Source: Kiritimatiellia bacterium (lineage in GTDB: Bacteria > Verrucomicrobiota > Kiritimatiellia > RFP12 > UBA1067). From it: DNA of 8,523 nucleotides. The DNA lies in NCBI GenBank assembly GCA_017959645.1, contig JAGDAE010000243.1, positions 1-8,523 on the forward strand, in the 5' to 3' direction. A model generated the notes under the pieces. The model had not been told where the DNA came from. It was given only the letters and a program-made list of their open reading frames with translations, and searched no databases. A program made the translations under genes and the position numbers. This document shows, in pieces, positions 6,229-8,523 of this stretch (positions are counted from its first letter, which is position 1; the number at the start of each line of letters is the position of its first letter).

Positions 6229-6318
6229 TTACTTGGTCTTGTGCCGCTGCGCCTTCATGCGCTTGTCGTATTTGTGCTTCGACATTTTTTTGCGGCGTTT
6301 CTTCTTGATCGATCCCAT
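6229..6318 (-). CDS. 29-aa AURKAIP1/COX24-domain (bS22-like) basic protein
   Basis: ATG 6318 to TAA 6231-6229 encodes 29 residues, MGSIKKKRRKKMSKHKYDKR followed by MKAQRHKTK. It has the KKRRKKMxKHKxxK pattern of the AURKAIP1/COX24 family and closely resembles mycobacterial bS22 (which begins MGSVIKKRRKRMSKKKHRK), a tiny accessory protein of the small ribosomal subunit. More than half of the residues are Lys, Arg or His, consistent with rRNA binding. AAGGAG lies 6 nt before the ATG, which supports translation. It follows hisG by 31 nt on the same strand and is followed directly by the hairpin terminator, so the two are probably co-transcribed. Its short length makes automated gene callers likely to miss it. 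Family resemblance is strong; ribosomal function here is inferred. Confidence 0.85.
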   Translation of the reverse strand: MGSIKKKRRKKMSKHKYDKRMKAQRHKTK

Positions 6319-6349
6319 TTCGGTCTCCTTAGGTTGTCGGTAGTGGTGG

Positions 6350-7222
6350 TCAGAAAATTATCTTGTTGAGCGGCAGTTCGATTATTCCGGTCGCGCCGTT
6401 TGCGGTCAGCGCCGGGATGAGGTCGCGCACGAGCTTCTCCTCGACGACGGACTCCACGGCGAACCAGTCGCCGCCCGAGAGTTTGTTGACAGTCGGTGCG
6501 TGCAGGGCCGGCATGGTCTTGACGATCTTTTCGAGCGTCTTCGCCGGCGCGTTGCATTTAAGGAGCACCCGGCGCTGCGCCTCGAGCGCGCCCAGAAGCA
6601 GCATCTTCAGCTGCTCGAGCTTCGCGCGCTTCGCCTTGTTCTTCCAGCTGTTCTTGTTGGCGATGAAGCGCGTGGTGGAGGTAAGGATCGTATCGACTAT
6701 CCGAAGATTGTTCGCCCTCAACGAGCTGCCGGTCTCGGTGAGATCGACGATCGCGTCCACCAGTTCCGGCGCCTTGACTTCGGTCGCCCCCCAGCTGAAC
6801 TCGACATCGGCCTTTATCCTGTTCTTCTTCAGATAGTTCTTGACGATGCCGATCGCCTCGGTCGATATGCGCTTGCCCTCGAGATCTTTCGGAGTCTTGA
6901 TCTTCGAATCGTTCGGCACCGCGAGCACCCAGCGCACCGGATTGCTCGTCGCCTTCGAGTAGTTGAGCTCGCAGATCTCCTCGACCTTGCCGACGTTGCC
7001 GTTCTCGTAGATCCAGTCGAAGCCGCAAATCCCCGCGTCGAGCAGACCGAGGTTCACGTAGCGGCTCATCTCTTGCGGACGCAACAGGCGGCACTTGATC
7101 TCCTCGTCGTCGATCGCCGGCGTATAGCTGCGGCTCGAGCATGTGACATTGAAGCCCGCGCGCTTGAACAGCGCGAAGGTAGATTCCTGCAAACTGCCTT
7201 TCGGAAGCCCTAGAACGATCAC
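6350..7222 (-). CDS. hisG: ATP phosphoribosyltransferase, long form (HisG)
   Basis: HisG catalyses the first step of histidine synthesis, joining ATP and PRPP to make phosphoribosyl-ATP in the cytoplasm. From GTG 7222 it has 290 aa, close to the 299 of the E. coli long form. The N-terminus LGLPKGSLQESTFALFKRAG (4-23) is the classic HisG opening, LLDAGICGFDW is at 60-70, DLEGKRISTE at 113-122, and the PRPP-binding loop DLTETGSSLRANNLR at 160-174. The C-terminal regulatory domain (about 205-290, with LHAPTVNKLSGGDWFAVESV) is the HisG_C part that binds histidine, so it should act without HisZ and be feedback-inhibited. The GTG start is chosen because AAAAAAGGA lies 7 nt upstream and the protein then begins at the conserved sequence; the frame's 34-residue extension to 7324 crosses the promoter. 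No other his genes are in the window. The 29-aa bS22-like gene follows. Confidence 0.97.
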   Translation of the reverse strand: MIVLGLPKGSLQESTFALFKRAGFNVTCSSRSYTPAIDDEEIKCRLLRPQEMSRYVNLGLLDAGICGFDWIYENGNVGKVEEICELNYSKATSNPVRWVLAVPNDSKIKTPKDLEGKRISTEAIGIVKNYLKKNRIKADVEFSWGATEVKAPELVDAIVDLTETGSSLRANNLRIVDTILTSTTRFIANKNSWKNKAKRAKLEQLKMLLLGALEAQRRVLLKCNAPAKTLEKIVKTMPALHAPTVNKLSGGDWFAVESVVEEKLVRDLIPALTANGATGIIELPLNKIIF

Positions 7223-7253
7223 CGTTGATTCCTTTTTTGGTTTTTGGGCGGGT

Positions 7254-7283
7254 ATTATATCATATTCCGGCAACCGGTGACAA
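7254..7283 (-). promoter_or_regulatory. hisG: Promoter of hisG
   Basis: On the minus strand TTGTCA (7278-7283, 5 of 6 consensus) and TATAAT (7254-7259, perfect) are 18 bp apart. The predicted transcript starts about 25 nt before the GTG. The spacer contains CCGGTTGCCGG (7267-7277), a short dyad that a repressor could occupy. No histidine leader peptide or attenuator fits in so short a leader. Confidence 0.7.
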
Positions 7284-7597
7284 GCCAGTGTCGCGGAAAA
7301 TGTCTGACCCTTTGCGCCCTCCATTTACGATTTTTGCCCCTTTAACTTCTGTTCTGCTGAATGTCTTTCAGTTCTTCCGAAGTTGCTTCACGCCGCTTGC
7401 TTTCCTGACTGGCTGTCGATTTCTTGTCAGCGCGAACTCCTTTCATTTCGCAAGCCGCCATCGAACTTTACTTGGCGCACCATATCAAGCTGTTGCATGG
7501 CAGTGCTTTCAACTGCGACGTTTAGGTTTACTGCCGGAGCAATAGTCCCGCCGGACTTTCGCTTGATATACCCATGGCAATGCGGCCCTCGACATCA
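7284..7597. other. Intergenic stretch of about 310 bp without a convincing gene
   Basis: This lies between the hisG promoter and the stop of the 112-aa membrane protein. Open frames on the plus strand here have no recognisable protein character. On the minus strand a 39-codon frame (ATG 7461 to TAA 7344-7342) encodes a charged peptide ending TSEELKDIQQNRS. It has no clear ribosome-binding site and may be the tail of a decayed gene. AAAATGTCTGACCC at 7297-7310 looks like the sort of short motif found in dispersed repeats, but only one copy is present in the window. Confidence 0.4.
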
Positions 7598-7936
7598 TTA
7601 CCAATCGCATCTTTCCATGACAACTTTGCGTTTAACCCTACCGTCAGCGTCGAATTTAACGAAATACGATCGGTACCAGAGTATCCATCTCCGCCGCAGA
7701 CTATATCTAAAAGTATCACCCTGATCCATCAAAGGGGCTCCCAGTAGCGTTACAACATCTTCCTTCGACATGCCGACTTGAACCAAACTCCACCCATCGC
7801 GGTTTAATTCTGGAGCAGTAACGGTAAACAGTCCAAACGGATCCAAGACAATGCAAACGCTGACAGCGAAGTAAAATATGTTGAGTCCAACAATGCAAAG
7901 TCCGATCGACAGACACTTTTTAACCTTATTGTTCAT
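7598..7936 (-). CDS. Small membrane-anchored protein with BamE/SmpA-like domain (copy 2)
   Basis: From ATG 7936 it has 112 aa; a GTG at 7945 would add three residues, and neither has a strong ribosome-binding site. Residues 1-7 are basic, and about 8-31 form one membrane segment (CLSIGLCIVGLNIFYFAVSV). The outer part contains WSLVQVGMSKEDVVTLLGAP (49-68), the GMxxxxVxxLLGxP helix signature of the SmpA/OmlA/BamE-like fold, and ends with a strand pair around YFVKFDADGRVKRKVV (91-106). There is no lipobox, so it is probably anchored by an uncleaved signal rather than lipidated. It is not likely to be the true BamE assembly factor; such domains occur in many small envelope proteins. The upstream gene (21 nt away) encodes a paralog with the same W-x-x-(I/V)-x-(L/V)-GM(T/S) opening and FDxDGRV end. 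GC content here is lower than in the left half. Confidence 0.75.
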   Translation of the reverse strand: MNNKVKKCLSIGLCIVGLNIFYFAVSVCIVLDPFGLFTVTAPELNRDGWSLVQVGMSKEDVVTLLGAPLMDQGDTFRYSLRRRWILWYRSYFVKFDADGRVKRKVVMERCDW

Positions 7937-7957
7937 ACATGACACCGCTTTATTTCA

Positions 7958-8332
7958 TCAATCGCCAAGGACATCGGTCCAGACGTGCCCGACCCTACCG
8001 TCCTTATCGAAAAACAGACAGTACTTGCGATAGCAAATATTATACTTTCTTTTCCTGGTATATTGCCAGCATTCGTAGTCTTCGCCGCCGGAAACCATAT
8101 ATAAAGTGGTTCGCAATTTCTGAAGCGGTTCACCAATCGTTCGGACGATTTCATGTTCCGTCATCCCGAGATTGATGCGCCCCCATTTCTCGACAGAGAA
8201 ACCCGACGACCTTTTCATACACACGCCCGAAACGTCAAAAAAGAGTAACACAAGCAAGAAATCGACAAATGCGTTGACACAGCAAAGTGCCACGAATAGC
8301 CACGTCCGTCGCCTGCATGATATATTTTTCAT
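7958..8332 (-). CDS. Small membrane-anchored protein with BamE/SmpA-like domain (copy 1)
   Basis: From ATG 8332 it has 124 aa. GAGGAG lies 5 nt before this ATG and overlaps the end of the RHS reading frame, so ATG is preferred to the GTG at 8338. Residues 1-10 are basic, 11-33 are a membrane segment (WLFVALCCVNAFVDFLLVLL), and the domain begins near WGRINLGMTEHEIVRTIGEP (50-69) with the BamE-like GMxxxxIVxxxGxP pattern. A Tyr/Cys-rich middle (about 86-105) precedes LFFDKDGRVGHVW (106-118). The stop of the RHS frame is 2 nt from its ATG, which suggests translational coupling. Together with the downstream paralog it forms a tandem duplicate. Its role is unknown. Position just after an RHS protein could mean an immunity- or accessory-type partner, but no sequence feature proves that. 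Confidence 0.75.
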   Translation of the reverse strand: MKNISCRRRTWLFVALCCVNAFVDFLLVLLFFDVSGVCMKRSSGFSVEKWGRINLGMTEHEIVRTIGEPLQKLRTTLYMVSGGEDYECWQYTRKRKYNICYRKYCLFFDKDGRVGHVWTDVLGD

Positions 8333-8334
8333 TG

Positions 8335-8523
8335 TCACTCCTCTTTTTTAGCGGCCTCTTCGCATAAAGACTTGACCAATCCCTGTATGGTGTCGGCATA
8401 CTCGGAGGAGAATCGAAACGGTGAAATGGCTAACATGAAATTGTGTGTTAAGTTGATAATCGCCCCAAACGGCGCGTACTCGTAGTGGGCTGCTAGAGTG
8501 CCATCGACGGCGATAACTTCGGA
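8335..8523 (-). CDS. C-terminal end of an RHS-repeat protein with truncated core domain, partial at right edge
   Basis: The frame enters at the window edge and gives 62 residues before TGA 8337-8335. Residues 7-20 (DGTLAAHYEYAPFG) match the last RHS/YD repeat unit, and 35-44 (PFRFSSEYAD) match the start of the RHS-associated core domain, which in this lineage typically reads PFRFSSEYxDxxxGLVYYNYR and continues to a GRW and DP motif. Here the match ends at GLV (residue 50) and is replaced by KSLCEEAAKKEE and a stop. The YYxYRYYxP part and any C-terminal toxin domain are absent. No other frame nearby resumes the core, so a simple frameshift does not explain it. RHS proteins are large envelope or secreted proteins that often deliver polymorphic C-terminal toxins; this is either a truncated one or a displaced tail. 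The bulk of the gene lies outside the window. Confidence 0.75.
   Translation of the reverse strand, partial: SEVIAVDGTLAAHYEYAPFGAIINLTHNFMLAISPFRFSSEYADTIQGLVKSLCEEAAKKEE

Noticed and set aside
7223..7324. 34-residue extension of HisG to 7324
   Set aside because: It runs through a TTGTCA-N18-TATAAT promoter, and HisG homology begins at the GTG at 7222.
7225..7724. Plus-strand frames of 106 and 113 codons, and a 63-codon minus frame at 7528-7719
   Set aside because: They overlap the hisG leader and the BamE-like gene, have no recognisable character and no ribosome-binding sites.
1..8523. CRISPR arrays, tRNA/rRNA genes and complete insertion sequences
   Set aside because: No regularly spaced repeats, no cloverleaf-like or rRNA-like sequence and no intact transposase frame were found by reading.

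Overview
The window reads as a chromosomal segment from a high-GC, Gram-negative bacterium that encodes a type III secretion system (T3SS). The diverged translocator proteins, an RHS-type core fragment, a small AURKAIP1/COX24-like ribosomal-type protein and BamE-like small membrane proteins together suggest a PVC-group bacterium (Kiritimatiellota, Lentisphaerota or Verrucomicrobiota, many of them gut or host-associated). That placement is an inference from protein style, not proof. Almost all genes are on the minus strand.

Positions 1-3627 (minus strand, transcribed right to left) hold a compact five-gene T3SS translocon cluster. In transcription order it has a 121-aa small helical protein, a 262-aa coiled-coil protein, a SycD/LcrH-type TPR chaperone, a SctE (YopB/IpaB/CopB-like) major translocator, and a SctB (YopD-like) minor translocator that runs off the left edge. 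The order matches the Yersinia lcrG-lcrV-lcrH-yopB-yopD arrangement, so the two unrecognised genes occupy the tip-chaperone and needle-tip positions. SctE carries a PxLxxP motif of the type that translocator chaperones bind. A promoter-like sequence lies just upstream of the first gene. A perfect 9-bp inverted repeat sits in the unusually wide gap before sctE.

Positions 3753-5394 hold a decayed O-antigen ligase/polymerase-like remnant (C-terminal part only, no start codon) and an intact NAD(P)-dependent sugar epimerase/dehydratase of the extended SDR family. Between them is a perfect 11-bp inverted repeat. The T3SS cluster therefore abuts what looks like the worn edge of a surface-polysaccharide locus.

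The epimerase is divergent from a plus-strand exported nitroreductase-family protein (5546-6172). The shared 151-bp intergenic region has an extended -10 promoter in each direction. A strong hairpin separates the nitroreductase from the convergent minus-strand pair: hisG (long-form ATP phosphoribosyltransferase) followed by a 29-aa bS22/COX24-like basic protein. A well-formed promoter precedes hisG.

Positions 7284-8523 are visibly lower in GC and accessory in character. They hold about 310 bp without a convincing gene, then two tandem paralogous small membrane proteins with a BamE/SmpA-like GM(S/T)xxxVxxxxGxP motif. Immediately upstream is the C-terminal end of an RHS-repeat protein whose core domain stops prematurely. 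No tRNA, rRNA or CRISPR array was seen.
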